A stretch of DNA of 23,400 nucleotides from a virus, in IMG/VR virus record IMGVR_UViG_3300005735_000219, positions 1 to 23,400 of that record. The stretch is one strand, 5' to 3'. The position numbers and the translations under genes were made by a program. Of this stretch, positions 1 through 6,707 are shown piece after piece (positions within the stretch are counted from its first letter, which is position 1; each line of letters opens with the position of its first letter). Below the pieces are notes generated by a model that did not search any database, was not told the DNA's origin, and saw only the letters and a list, made by a program, of their open reading frames with translations.

Positions 1-92
1 AAAAAGAGAAGATCCACTTTATAGTTTAGTAAGATAAAAGGATTAGCCTATATCCTCAAACATACCTGGCAAATTAAAATTATATAAAAATT
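1..92. other. Left-edge non-coding stretch before queC
   Basis: No gene can be assigned. All three forward frames close within 40 bases (stops at 22-24, 27-29 and 35-37), so a preceding gene could end here, but the frame cannot be chosen. A weak hairpin, AGGAT at 39-43 pairing with ATCCT at 52-56 across an 8-base loop, lies midway. The last 20 bases are almost pure A/T and provide the A-rich initiation region of queC. I looked for a preQ1 riboswitch because of the downstream gene and did not find its conserved pattern. Confidence 0.4.
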
Positions 93-941
93 ATGTTATT
101 TACTGAAGAACAATTAGGTAAAATGAATGCAAAGCATGCTGTAGTATCACTTTCAGGTGGTATGGATTCTACTACTGTATTGCTGAAATGTTTAAAAGAA
201 TTCGAAACTGTAACTGCTTTAAGTTTTGACTATGGTCAAAAACACCGAGTTGAACTTGAGCGTGCTCAATCACTTATTGATTATTTAAATAAGCAATGCA
301 ATGATAATGATTGCTATGGTGGTTGTAGAATTAAATATAGAGTAATCAAACTCGATGGTTTAACAGATTTACTCAATTCTGCTTTAGTAGAAGGTGGAGA
401 TGAGGTTCCAGAAGGACATTATGCTGAAGAAAATATGAAAGCAACTGTTGTTCCTAATCGTAACAAAATCTTTGCTTCTATTACCCAAGCAGTAGCACTT
501 TCCGTTGCTGATAAAACAGAAGAAAACACAGTTATCGCTATGGGAATTCATGCGGGAGACCATGCTATTTACCCAGATTGTAGACAAGAATTTCGTGATT
601 TAGATTTTGAAGCCTTCCGCTCAGGTAATTGGGGTTCTGAACGAGTTATGGTTTATACACCATATTTACACGGTGATAAATTTACTATATTACAAGATGG
701 TGAATATCTAACGGAGTACCTCAAATTGGATTTTAATGATATTTATAGACGTACTAATACAAGTTACAAACCTTACCCAAGTGGTAATAGTGATTATAAA
801 TCAGCATCATCTGTTGAACGTATTGAAGCATTTATTGCTTTAGGTCGCCCAGATCCAGTACAATATGAAGATGAAACAGGAGAAGTTAGTTGGGAAACAG
901 CAGTAAAACACGTAACTAAAGTATTAGCAGAACATGAGTGA
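93..941 (+). CDS. queC: QueC-like 7-cyano-7-deazaguanine (preQ0) synthase lacking the zinc cysteines
   Basis: QueC uses two ATP to convert 7-carboxy-7-deazaguanine, through its amide, to preQ0. The PP-loop SGGMDSTT is at residues 21-28, followed by FDYGQKHR (45-52), VPNRNKIF (120-127) and YPDCRQEF (160-167), all diagnostic of QueC. Length is 282 residues, against about 220-240 usually; part of the excess is an insert with Cys69, Cys74 and Cys78. The C-terminal zinc site, normally four cysteines before an ER-EAF-like segment, reads Ser224, Asp234, Ser237 and Ser240, so every ligand is replaced. The ATG at 93 was chosen for its A/T-rich lead; ATG at 123 (MNAKHAVVS) would match the usual QueC start better and is a fair alternative. 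The gene overlaps the next by 8 bases. Family assignment is firm; whether it completes the preQ0 reaction is open. Confidence 0.92.
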   Translation: MLFTEEQLGKMNAKHAVVSLSGGMDSTTVLLKCLKEFETVTALSFDYGQKHRVELERAQSLIDYLNKQCNDNDCYGGCRIKYRVIKLDGLTDLLNSALVEGGDEVPEGHYAEENMKATVVPNRNKIFASITQAVALSVADKTEENTVIAMGIHAGDHAIYPDCRQEFRDLDFEAFRSGNWGSERVMVYTPYLHGDKFTILQDGEYLTEYLKLDFNDIYRRTNTSYKPYPSGNSDYKSASSVERIEAFIALGRPDPVQYEDETGEVSWETAVKHVTKVLAEHE

Positions 942-1182
942 CGGAAAAACAGAAGCATATAGAGGTACTTATTGGAATAGTAAATCTGATTACAATTGGG
1001 AATATAAAGATACTAAAATTAAAAAACAAGAACTCCCCGATGCTAGAAAACACCAAATTATTTCATTTATTAAATCAGGGGTTCGTATCTTAGGATATGG
1101 ACTCTTGGTTATAAATCTCCCAATAGCTGTTGGTGTTCTTATATTAAGTGAAATAATAGGAATTGTAGAAGAATTAGTATGA
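934..1182 (+). CDS. Small hypothetical membrane-anchored protein
   Basis: I do not recognise this 82-residue protein. The first half is hydrophilic, charged and rich in Tyr/Trp (residues 1-40). Residues about 43-80 are strongly hydrophobic, from about SFIKSGVRILGYG to the end, and could form one long or two short membrane segments with an N-in orientation. It starts inside the last codons of queC (8-base overlap) and its stop overlaps the carbamoyltransferase start by 4 bases (ATGA). It is therefore probably translated by coupling within one operon. No catalytic motif is visible. Confidence 0.7.
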   Translation: MSDGKTEAYRGTYWNSKSDYNWEYKDTKIKKQELPDARKHQIISFIKSGVRILGYGLLVINLPIAVGVLILSEIIGIVEELV

Positions 1183-2777
1183 AAATTTTAGGAATACAAG
1201 GAGGTAGCCATAGTTGTGGTATTGCGGGAATGGATAATGGAAAAATTGTATTTTCTTTCGAAGAAGAACGTTTTAATAGAATTAGAGCATATAAAGATTT
1301 TTATAAAGATTTTTTTAGATATCCTATAGAAAGTTTTAAAAATTTACATAAATTTGATTTTAATTTAGAAGATGTAGATTATATTACTAGCCATTATCAG
1401 TTACACGTAATGAAAGATATGTGGAAATCTATATCTTCTCTCCCATTCCCCGAAGAAAAGTATATCTTAACAAACCACCATGATGCTCATTGTAATTTAG
1501 CTTATTATTGTAGTGGATTTGAAGAAGATACTTTAGTTATTTCTTTAGATGCTAGTGGTGAAACTCATAGTAATAAGGTTTATTTAGGTTCAAATGGAAA
1601 TATGACTTATATTGATGGTATTGATTTATCTCATAAGTCTTTAGGTCATTATTATTCTATGTTAACTGAATTTTTGGGGTTTAAACGTCTTAAAGATGAA
1701 GGAAAAGTTGTAGGTAGATCATCACATGGTTCTTTTAGTCAAAAGTTTTATAATATTTTTAATGATTGTATTAAAGTAGAAAATGGTAAAACCGATAAAG
1801 ATAATGGTAAAATCTTTTTAGGGGGTGTATATGAAGATTTTTATAAATTATTTTTTGAACAAATAGGAAGTAAATTTTATGCTCATTTAAAAGATGATAT
1901 TGCTTATACCGGACAATTAGTATTTGAAGAAAAAATATTACAAATAATTAATCATTACCATAATCTTTATCCTCAAGTTAAAAAAGTTGCATTGGTTGGA
2001 GGTGTTTTTGCTAATGTAAAGTTAAATAAAAGAATTAATGATTTAGAATGGATTGATGAAGTATTTGTAGCCCCTCCAATGGGTGATGAAGGTATTGCTT
2101 TAGGGGCATGTTTAGCAGTTCATAAAAAATTTCATCCTGAATTTAAACCATTTAAATTAGATAATGTATTTTTAGGGACTGAATACTCTGATGGAGAATT
2201 TGAATTTGATGATACTAAATTTAGTAAAAGACCATATACTGAAGAACAATTAGCATATGATTTAAAAGAAGGTAAAGTAGTTGGTTGGTTTCAAGGTAGA
2301 TATGAGCATGGTCCTAGAGCTTTATGCAATAGAAGTATTATCGCTGATCCTAGTGTACCTGGTACTTATAAAAAAGTAAACGATAGATTACAGCGTAATG
2401 ATTTTATGCCTTTTGCTCCTGTTGTTATTGATGAGTATGCAGATAAAGTATTTAATGTAAATAAATCTAGGTACACAGCCGAATTTATGACTATGTTATA
2501 TGATACTAGAAAAGAATGGTATGATAAAATTCCTGCAGTAGTACATCCAATTGATAAAACAGCTAGAATTCAAATAGTAACTGAAAATAGTAATTCTAAA
2601 TTTTATAAACTGATAAATAAATTTAATGATATTACTAGCATTCCTGTGTTAATGAATACAAGTTTTAATGTACATGGTGAACCTATAGTTTGTCGTCCTG
2701 AAGAAGGGTTCGTACATTTAGACAATGGTATTGTTGATGTACTAGTGGTTAATAATTATGTGTATACAAAAAAATAA
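1179..2777 (+). CDS. NodU/CmcH/TobZ-family O-carbamoyltransferase
   Basis: Family members transfer a carbamoyl group from carbamoyl phosphate, by way of carbamoyl-adenylate, to a hydroxyl of a sugar, antibiotic or modified base. The 532-residue protein has both expected lobes. The N-terminal Kae1/HSP70-like lobe has the metal-binding HHDAH at about 100-104, ISLDASGE and GGVFANVKLN. The C-terminal YrdC-like lobe has GWFQGRYEHGPRALCNRSI, RNDFMPFAPVV and MNTSFNVHGEPIVC. Length is near the family norm, so it looks intact. It lies inside the deazaguanine gene cluster with a 4-base overlap upstream. Some phage and virome members of this family have been tied to carbamoylation of 5-hydroxymethylcytosine in DNA. 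That makes a DNA-modification role attractive here, but the acceptor cannot be read from sequence; a glycan or small-molecule acceptor remains possible. Confidence 0.93.
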   Translation: MKILGIQGGSHSCGIAGMDNGKIVFSFEEERFNRIRAYKDFYKDFFRYPIESFKNLHKFDFNLEDVDYITSHYQLHVMKDMWKSISSLPFPEEKYILTNHHDAHCNLAYYCSGFEEDTLVISLDASGETHSNKVYLGSNGNMTYIDGIDLSHKSLGHYYSMLTEFLGFKRLKDEGKVVGRSSHGSFSQKFYNIFNDCIKVENGKTDKDNGKIFLGGVYEDFYKLFFEQIGSKFYAHLKDDIAYTGQLVFEEKILQIINHYHNLYPQVKKVALVGGVFANVKLNKRINDLEWIDEVFVAPPMGDEGIALGACLAVHKKFHPEFKPFKLDNVFLGTEYSDGEFEFDDTKFSKRPYTEEQLAYDLKEGKVVGWFQGRYEHGPRALCNRSIIADPSVPGTYKKVNDRLQRNDFMPFAPVVIDEYADKVFNVNKSRYTAEFMTMLYDTRKEWYDKIPAVVHPIDKTARIQIVTENSNSKFYKLINKFNDITSIPVLMNTSFNVHGEPIVCRPEEGFVHLDNGIVDVLVVNNYVYTKK

Positions 2778-2788
2778 AAATAAATAAT

Positions 2789-3037
2789 ATGAAACAATTG
2801 TGGTATTTTAGTGCTCCTTGGTGTGGGCCGTGTAAAATGTTTGGTCCAACTATGGACAGAGTAGAATCGCAGGGTATACCTGTTAAAAAAGTTAACATTG
2901 ATTATGAACCCGATGCTTCAACCAAATTTGGTATTAGAAGTGTCCCTACCGTTATTTTGGTAGAAAATGAACAAGAAGTATCTCGTTTTGTAGGTGCTAA
3001 ATCTGAACAACAAGTAATAGATTTCTACAATGGGTAA
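2789..3037 (+). CDS. Mini-thioredoxin
   Basis: A thiol-disulfide oxidoreductase of the thioredoxin fold. The active site WCGPCK is at residues 11-16, and the cis-proline loop SVPT has Pro53. At 82 residues it is shorter than bacterial thioredoxin (about 105), mainly through loss of the N-terminal strand and helix, as is common for phage thioredoxin/glutaredoxin proteins. A likely role is supplying electrons to ribonucleotide reductase or another phage enzyme, though no reductase gene is in this window. It follows the carbamoyltransferase after 11 A/T-only bases (AAATAAATAAT) and overlaps queD by 8 bases. Confidence 0.93.
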   Translation: MKQLWYFSAPWCGPCKMFGPTMDRVESQGIPVKKVNIDYEPDASTKFGIRSVPTVILVENEQEVSRFVGAKSEQQVIDFYNG

Positions 3038-3494
3038 ATTCACTAGTACAAAAGTATTTGATGGATTTAGCACAGTATTCCGTCAATGGAGAGCTGAAAC
3101 AACTCATTGTAGGTTTGTTCATGGTTATGGAGTTTCCTTTAAAGTATGGTTTGAAGGTGAGCTCGATGAGAGAAATTGGGTTTGGGACTTTGGAGGTATG
3201 AAACGTGCTAAAGGTCAAATTGATGGTATGTCTCCTAAAGCATGGATGGATTACATGTTTGATCATACAATGATTATTGCTGAAGATGATCCTTGGGTAG
3301 ACGCTTTTAAACAAATGGAAACATCAGGCGTAGCCCAGGTAAGAATTGTACCTGCTACAGGAGCAGAAAAATTTGCTGAATATATTTACAACAAATTAAA
3401 CCCTTTTATTCAAGAGGAAACTGATGGTCGTGTTAGAGTGACTCAAGTTGAATTTAGAGAACACGGAAAAAATAGCGCAATCTATGGTGAATAA
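3030..3494 (+). CDS. queD: QueD-like 6-carboxy-tetrahydropterin synthase
   Basis: QueD converts dihydroneopterin triphosphate, the FolE product, to 6-carboxy-5,6,7,8-tetrahydropterin. This 154-residue protein has the T-fold signature: FRQWRAETTHC (17-27), VHGYG (30-34), WDFGGMK (52-58), FDH (77-79) and VEFREHGKNSA near the C-terminus with Glu144. His26, His31 and Tyr33 stand where canonical QueD has three zinc histidines (the HGH motif reads HGY). Cys27, next to His26, is the probable catalytic cysteine. The FRQW...HGY form occurs in a recognised QueD subfamily, so this is probably subfamily character rather than decay. It starts 8 bases inside the thioredoxin gene and overlaps queE by 11 bases. 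Confidence 0.88.
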   Translation: MGKFTSTKVFDGFSTVFRQWRAETTHCRFVHGYGVSFKVWFEGELDERNWVWDFGGMKRAKGQIDGMSPKAWMDYMFDHTMIIAEDDPWVDAFKQMETSGVAQVRIVPATGAEKFAEYIYNKLNPFIQEETDGRVRVTQVEFREHGKNSAIYGE

Positions 3495-4290
3495 AAAATT
3501 ATGGTATAAAAACGCACCTTTAGGGCGTATTGAAGATTATGACAAGGTATTACCAATCGTTGAAGTCTATCGTTGTGTACAGAGTGAAGGAAGTCGTTTT
3601 GGACGTCCAACCATTGCTGTACGAACCACTGGATGTACTCACCGTTGCTATTTCGGCGAAGGTGGGTGGTGTGATAGCTGGTATACTTCAATCCATCCTG
3701 AAAAAGGTACGTTTACATTTAATGACATTATTAAAATTTATGATGAGAACCCTCATGTTAAAGAAATGATGTTAACAGGTGGTAGTCCAACTATGCACCC
3801 TAAATTAGTAAATGAATTAACACATTTTGCTCATGAAAGAGGAATCCTCATTACTATCGAGACTGAAGGCTCTCATTTCCTTGAAACCGATTACCCGATT
3901 AATCTCCTTTCTATCTCACCTAAGTTTAGTAATAGTGTCCCTGTTGTTGGTGTTGCCACTCCCGGTGGGGGGGTTACGGATGAAAAGATGGTTAAAACGC
4001 ACAATCGTCTTCGCCTTAACACTGAAGCCATTAGAACGAGTATTAATTATCATACTGACTATCACTATAAGCCTGTGTGGGATGGCACTGATGAAGGCCT
4101 CATTGAGATCGAGAACTACAGACAAGAGCTCGGTATTCCAAAAGACAAAACTTTCGTTATGCCTGCCGGAGATACTAGAGAAGAATTAGTAAAAATGTAT
4201 CCTATTGTGTTTGAAATGGTAGCTGAGCATGGTTATAATATGACTGGTAGAGATCACATCATTGCTTACGATACAGAACGAGGAGTATAA
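3484..4290 (+). CDS. queE: QueE-like 7-carboxy-7-deazaguanine synthase (radical SAM)
   Basis: QueE is a radical-SAM enzyme that rearranges 6-carboxytetrahydropterin to 7-carboxy-7-deazaguanine. I place the start at ATG 3484 (268 residues, 11-base overlap with queD). An ATG at 3448 in the same frame would overlap queD by 47 bases and add an atypical 12-residue leader. Substrate-pocket features include VQSEGSRFGRPT (32-43). The cluster cysteines are Cys51, Cys55 and Cys63, spaced CX3CX7C rather than CX3CX2C, with the typical CDSWY following. LTGGSP (97-102) is the GGEP-like SAM motif with Ser for Glu, and LLSISPKFSNS is the QueE-specific SPK segment. A run of seven G at 3967-3973 lies in a GC-richer stretch of the gene. 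Confidence 0.9.
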   Translation: MVNKKLWYKNAPLGRIEDYDKVLPIVEVYRCVQSEGSRFGRPTIAVRTTGCTHRCYFGEGGWCDSWYTSIHPEKGTFTFNDIIKIYDENPHVKEMMLTGGSPTMHPKLVNELTHFAHERGILITIETEGSHFLETDYPINLLSISPKFSNSVPVVGVATPGGGVTDEKMVKTHNRLRLNTEAIRTSINYHTDYHYKPVWDGTDEGLIEIENYRQELGIPKDKTFVMPAGDTREELVKMYPIVFEMVAEHGYNMTGRDHIIAYDTERGV

Positions 4291-4418
4291 TGGATAGAGC
4301 ACTTGAATTACTAGAACAAATTGAAGAAAACGTTTCAGTATGTTGTGCCATTACTATGGAGCCAGATGAAGTTCTAGCTCTTATTGAAGAATTAAGAACA
4401 ATTTTAGAAGAAAAATAA
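4290..4418 (+). CDS. Tiny helical hypothetical protein (42 aa)
   Basis: An ATG at 4290-4292 opens a 42-codon frame ending in TAA at 4416-4418. The start shares one base with the queE stop, and the stop shares one base with the start of the next gene, both as TAATG junctions. This exact fit between neighbours is the main evidence that it is real. The predicted peptide is acidic and leucine/glutamate-rich (ALELLEQIEEN near the start, ALIEELRTILEEK at the end), probably two amphipathic helices, with a Cys-Cys pair between them. Function unknown; a small dimerising or adaptor protein is possible. Confidence 0.65.
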   Translation: MDRALELLEQIEENVSVCCAITMEPDEVLALIEELRTILEEK

Positions 4419-4768
4419 TGTATACTTATAATGCAAAATTAGATAGAGTAGTAGATGGAGATACTGTTGATGCTCTAGTAGATTTAGGATTTGATACTTG
4501 GAAAAAAGTTAGAATTAGAATGGTGGGAATGGATGCTTGGGAATCCAGAACTAGAGATTTAGAAGAAAAGAAAAAGGGATTAGCAGCTAAAGCTCGTTTA
4601 ATTGAAATTCTTGAAGGTAATGATGGTGATTTTATTTTAGTATCTCATGGAGTAGGTAAGTATGGTAGATGTTTAGGAGAAATTTTTGTTAATCCTGGAG
4701 ATGATAGTATTAATAATCTCTTAATTACTGAAGGCCATGCTAAAGAATATTACGGAGGAAAAAGATAA
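4418..4768 (+). CDS. Staphylococcal nuclease-like (thermonuclease) protein
   Basis: A compact SNase/thermonuclease-fold protein of 116 residues that should cleave DNA or RNA with Ca2+. Visible hallmarks are VVDGDTVD (11-18, with metal-site Asp13/Asp15), VRIRMVGMDAWE (31-42) and GKYGRCLGEI (80-89). By spacing, Arg34, Asp39, Glu42 and Arg84 correspond to the catalytic Arg35, Asp40, Glu43 and Arg87 of the Staphylococcus enzyme. The segment INNLLITEGHAKEYYGG is the usual C-terminal signature. No signal peptide is seen, so it acts in the cytoplasm, perhaps in host nucleic-acid degradation. It abuts the following gene with no spacer. Confidence 0.9.
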   Translation: MYTYNAKLDRVVDGDTVDALVDLGFDTWKKVRIRMVGMDAWESRTRDLEEKKKGLAAKARLIEILEGNDGDFILVSHGVGKYGRCLGEIFVNPGDDSINNLLITEGHAKEYYGGKR

Positions 4769-5311
4769 ATGTTTAGTAAATTAGTTATGAATCCATTATT
4801 TACCCCAGAAGAAATTCAGTTTCAAGTAAAATTACTAGCTAAAAAAATTAGTGATAAACATAGAGGAGATGGAACTCCAGTTATTATGATTGGTTTACTT
4901 AACGGAGCATTTATGTTTTATAGCGATTTAGTTAAAGCTATAGATATTGATGTGGAAGTAGATTTTATGCGTATTAAATCGTATATAGCGAAAAATAAAC
5001 AAGGTGATATTCAAATTACTAAAGATTTAGAAACAGCTATTAAAGGTAAACATGTTTATATTGTAGATGATATTTTAGATTCTGGTAATACTATGTCTAA
5101 AGTAATTGAATATTTAGAAATTAAATGGCCTAAAACAATTAATGTTGTTACTCTATTAAAAAGATCAAATACTCCTTTTGATTTAAAAAATTTTAAAGTT
5201 GAAGGTAGTCAATATTTTTCATTTAAATTACAAAATGAATGGGTTGTAGGTTATGGAATGGATAATGATAAAGGTTTTTGCAGAAATTATGACTCTATCT
5301 TTGAGTTGTAA
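4769..5311 (+). CDS. hpt: Hypoxanthine/guanine phosphoribosyltransferase-like protein
   Basis: A type I phosphoribosyltransferase that would join a purine base to PRPP to give IMP or GMP. The PRPP-binding motif IVDDILDSGNT is at 98-108. The N-terminal half has IGLLNGAFMFYSDLV (41-55), where hpt proteins carry the PPi loop, and VDFMRIKSY follows. The C-terminal WVVGYGMDNDKGFCRNYDSI matches the VGYGLD...RN pattern of HPRT. At 180 residues it has normal length. In a deazaguanine cluster one may ask whether it accepts a deazapurine, but the closest match by eye is ordinary hypoxanthine PRT. It begins on the base after the SNase stop. Confidence 0.9.
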   Translation: MFSKLVMNPLFTPEEIQFQVKLLAKKISDKHRGDGTPVIMIGLLNGAFMFYSDLVKAIDIDVEVDFMRIKSYIAKNKQGDIQITKDLETAIKGKHVYIVDDILDSGNTMSKVIEYLEIKWPKTINVVTLLKRSNTPFDLKNFKVEGSQYFSFKLQNEWVVGYGMDNDKGFCRNYDSIFEL

Positions 5312-5317
5312 AATTTC

Positions 5318-5349
5318 TTTCTTATATTACATTAAATAAAAAGTTATAA
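5318..5349 (+). promoter_or_regulatory. Shared upstream element B, copy 1 (before folE)
   Basis: The short gap before folE contains TTTCTTATATTA, then CAT, then an A-rich tract ending in AAAAAGTTATA directly before ATG. A near-identical arrangement precedes the gene at 11291. Most of this genome lacks intergenic sequence, so conservation across two gaps suggests a phage promoter or translation-initiation element. It does not match the TAnnTTTG element known for Bacteroidota sigma factors well. The function is inferred. Confidence 0.45.
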
Positions 5350-6045
5350 ATGGAAAATAAACGTAGAAAAGTACACGAAGAATTAGAAGTTGTACAAACC
5401 GGTTTTGCTAATGGTGTAGCACCTGGTTTCCCTTTTACTGATAAGGAAAAATTAAAAATGATTGATGAAGCAGAGAAAGCTTATGGTAAGTTTTTAGATG
5501 CTTTAAAATGTGATTGGCGTAATGATCCTAATTCAATGGAAACACCAAGACGTGTAGCTAAAGCATATGTAAATGATTTATGGGCTGGTAGATATACAGC
5601 AATGTCCCCTATTACTTCATTTCCTTCAGATGGATATGATGGAGTAATTATTGAACGTAATATTCCACTTACATCTATGTGTTCCCATCACCATCAAACA
5701 ATTGGAGGAGTAGTTCATATTGGTTACATTGCAGGTGAAGAAGGTCAAGTAATTGGTTTATCAAAACTAAATAGAATTGTAGAATTATTTGGTCGCAGAG
5801 GTGCTATCCAAGAACAATTAACATCAGCAATTCACAATGCAGTAGATAAAATTACTGAAGGTAATAAAGGGGTTATTGTAACTATTGTAGGTACCCACAA
5901 TTGTGTAAGTTGTAGAGGTGTTAAACATCAAGGTGCTGCTATGGTTACTACTAAAGCATCAGGTGCATTTAGAGATGATACAAATCAAGCAAGAAAGGAA
6001 TTTTTTGATAGTTTAAAAATTAATAACGGAGGACACAACATTTAA
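5350..6045 (+). CDS. folE: GTP cyclohydrolase I
   Basis: FolE converts GTP to 7,8-dihydroneopterin triphosphate, the first step of both folate and 7-deazaguanine synthesis, and so feeds QueD. The 231-residue protein has PRRVAKAY (67-74), the zinc site SMCSHHHQTIGG (Cys111, His114 and later Cys185), IGLSKLNRIVELFGRR (135-150) and HNCVSCRGVKHQGAAMVT (183-200). The usual CEHH is CSHH here. The N-terminal 40 residues are extra and polar compared with the minimal enzyme. It is one of the few genes with a real gap in front and carries candidate element B there, so it may head its own transcript. Confidence 0.95.
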   Translation: MENKRRKVHEELEVVQTGFANGVAPGFPFTDKEKLKMIDEAEKAYGKFLDALKCDWRNDPNSMETPRRVAKAYVNDLWAGRYTAMSPITSFPSDGYDGVIIERNIPLTSMCSHHHQTIGGVVHIGYIAGEEGQVIGLSKLNRIVELFGRRGAIQEQLTSAIHNAVDKITEGNKGVIVTIVGTHNCVSCRGVKHQGAAMVTTKASGAFRDDTNQARKEFFDSLKINNGGHNI

Positions 6046-6047
6046 TT

Positions 6048-6707
6048 ATGACACAATTTGAACAAGAAATAGAATTAATCTTACTAAACAGTTTAGGTAC
6101 TCTTAATTCACTAAGAGATAGAGACCAGTTAAGTATGACACCTGAAAGTGAATGGGCTCAACATGTTGCTAAACAAATAGCAGGTCAATTTAAAGGGAAT
6201 TATGTCCCATTTGTAAGCGAAGTAGAAACATTTAACGCCACAATGGGCAAACCAAACAATTATGAACCAGTTATCCCAGAAGAAAACGAGTGGATGTTTG
6301 TTTACAACTTCATCCTTGAGGAACTTGAAGAGTACAAAGAAGCATGTGAAACAGGAAACATTGTTGAAGTACTTGATGCTCTATGTGACATTGCCTACGT
6401 CTCGATTGGTAACGGAGCTATGCTACATGGTCTTAAAGATAAGTTATGGGATGCCTATCAAGAAGTACAAGCGTCCAATATGTCAAAGGCTTGCGTTAAC
6501 GAAGAAGAAGCACAAGCGACTGTTGAACTACGAAGTAAAGAACAGGGCGAAGCGTGTCACTATGAAAAGGTTGGAGACTATTATATTGTCTATAGAAGCC
6601 GTGACAAAAAAGTAATGAAAAATATTAATTACTTTAGACCAGATCTTACTCAATTCTTTGATAATGATGAATTATCTAAATTTAGAAACGAAACCTTAGG
6701 TATTTAA
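6048..6707 (+). CDS. MazG-like NTP pyrophosphohydrolase domain protein
   Basis: An all-alpha NTP pyrophosphatase-like protein (MazG/phosphoribosyl-ATP pyrophosphohydrolase group), expected to hydrolyse (d)NTPs or a related nucleotide to the monophosphate and PPi. The N-terminal cue is VETFNATMG (59-67). The metal-binding helices carry EELEEYKEA (91-99) and EVLDALCDIAYV (107-118, Asp110 and Asp114). A C-terminal tail from about 165 (YEKVGDYYIVYRSRDKK) is a short beta-rich extension. Length is 219 residues. Bases 6220-6590 use noticeably more C/G at codon third positions than the flanks. It lies two bases after folE and overlaps the polymerase start by one base. Confidence 0.82.
   Translation: MTQFEQEIELILLNSLGTLNSLRDRDQLSMTPESEWAQHVAKQIAGQFKGNYVPFVSEVETFNATMGKPNNYEPVIPEENEWMFVYNFILEELEEYKEACETGNIVEVLDALCDIAYVSIGNGAMLHGLKDKLWDAYQEVQASNMSKACVNEEEAQATVELRSKEQGEACHYEKVGDYYIVYRSRDKKVMKNINYFRPDLTQFFDNDELSKFRNETLGI

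Noticed and set aside
2-37. C-terminal tail of a preceding gene (frame 2 would read KREDPLYSLVR then stop)
   Set aside because: All three frames stop within 40 bases and nothing distinguishes them, so no partial gene is called.
1-92. Possible preQ1 riboswitch ahead of queC
   Set aside because: The conserved preQ1-I or -II pseudoknot pattern is not seen; there is only a 5-bp AGGAT/ATCCT hairpin without a plausible aptamer.
2997-3314. 105-codon minus-strand frame opposite queD
   Set aside because: The translation has no motif and the + strand encodes a convincing QueD over the same bases.
3827-4189. 120-codon alternative forward frame within queE
   Set aside because: The queE frame has clear catalytic motifs across this region. 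The alternative encodes a Leu/Ser/Lys-rich sequence without a domain and exists because GC-ending codons remove stops.
6262-6615. 117-codon alternative forward frame within the MazG-like gene
   Set aside because: It is a shadow of the GC-richer patch; the main frame carries the EExxE and D-x3-D motifs here.
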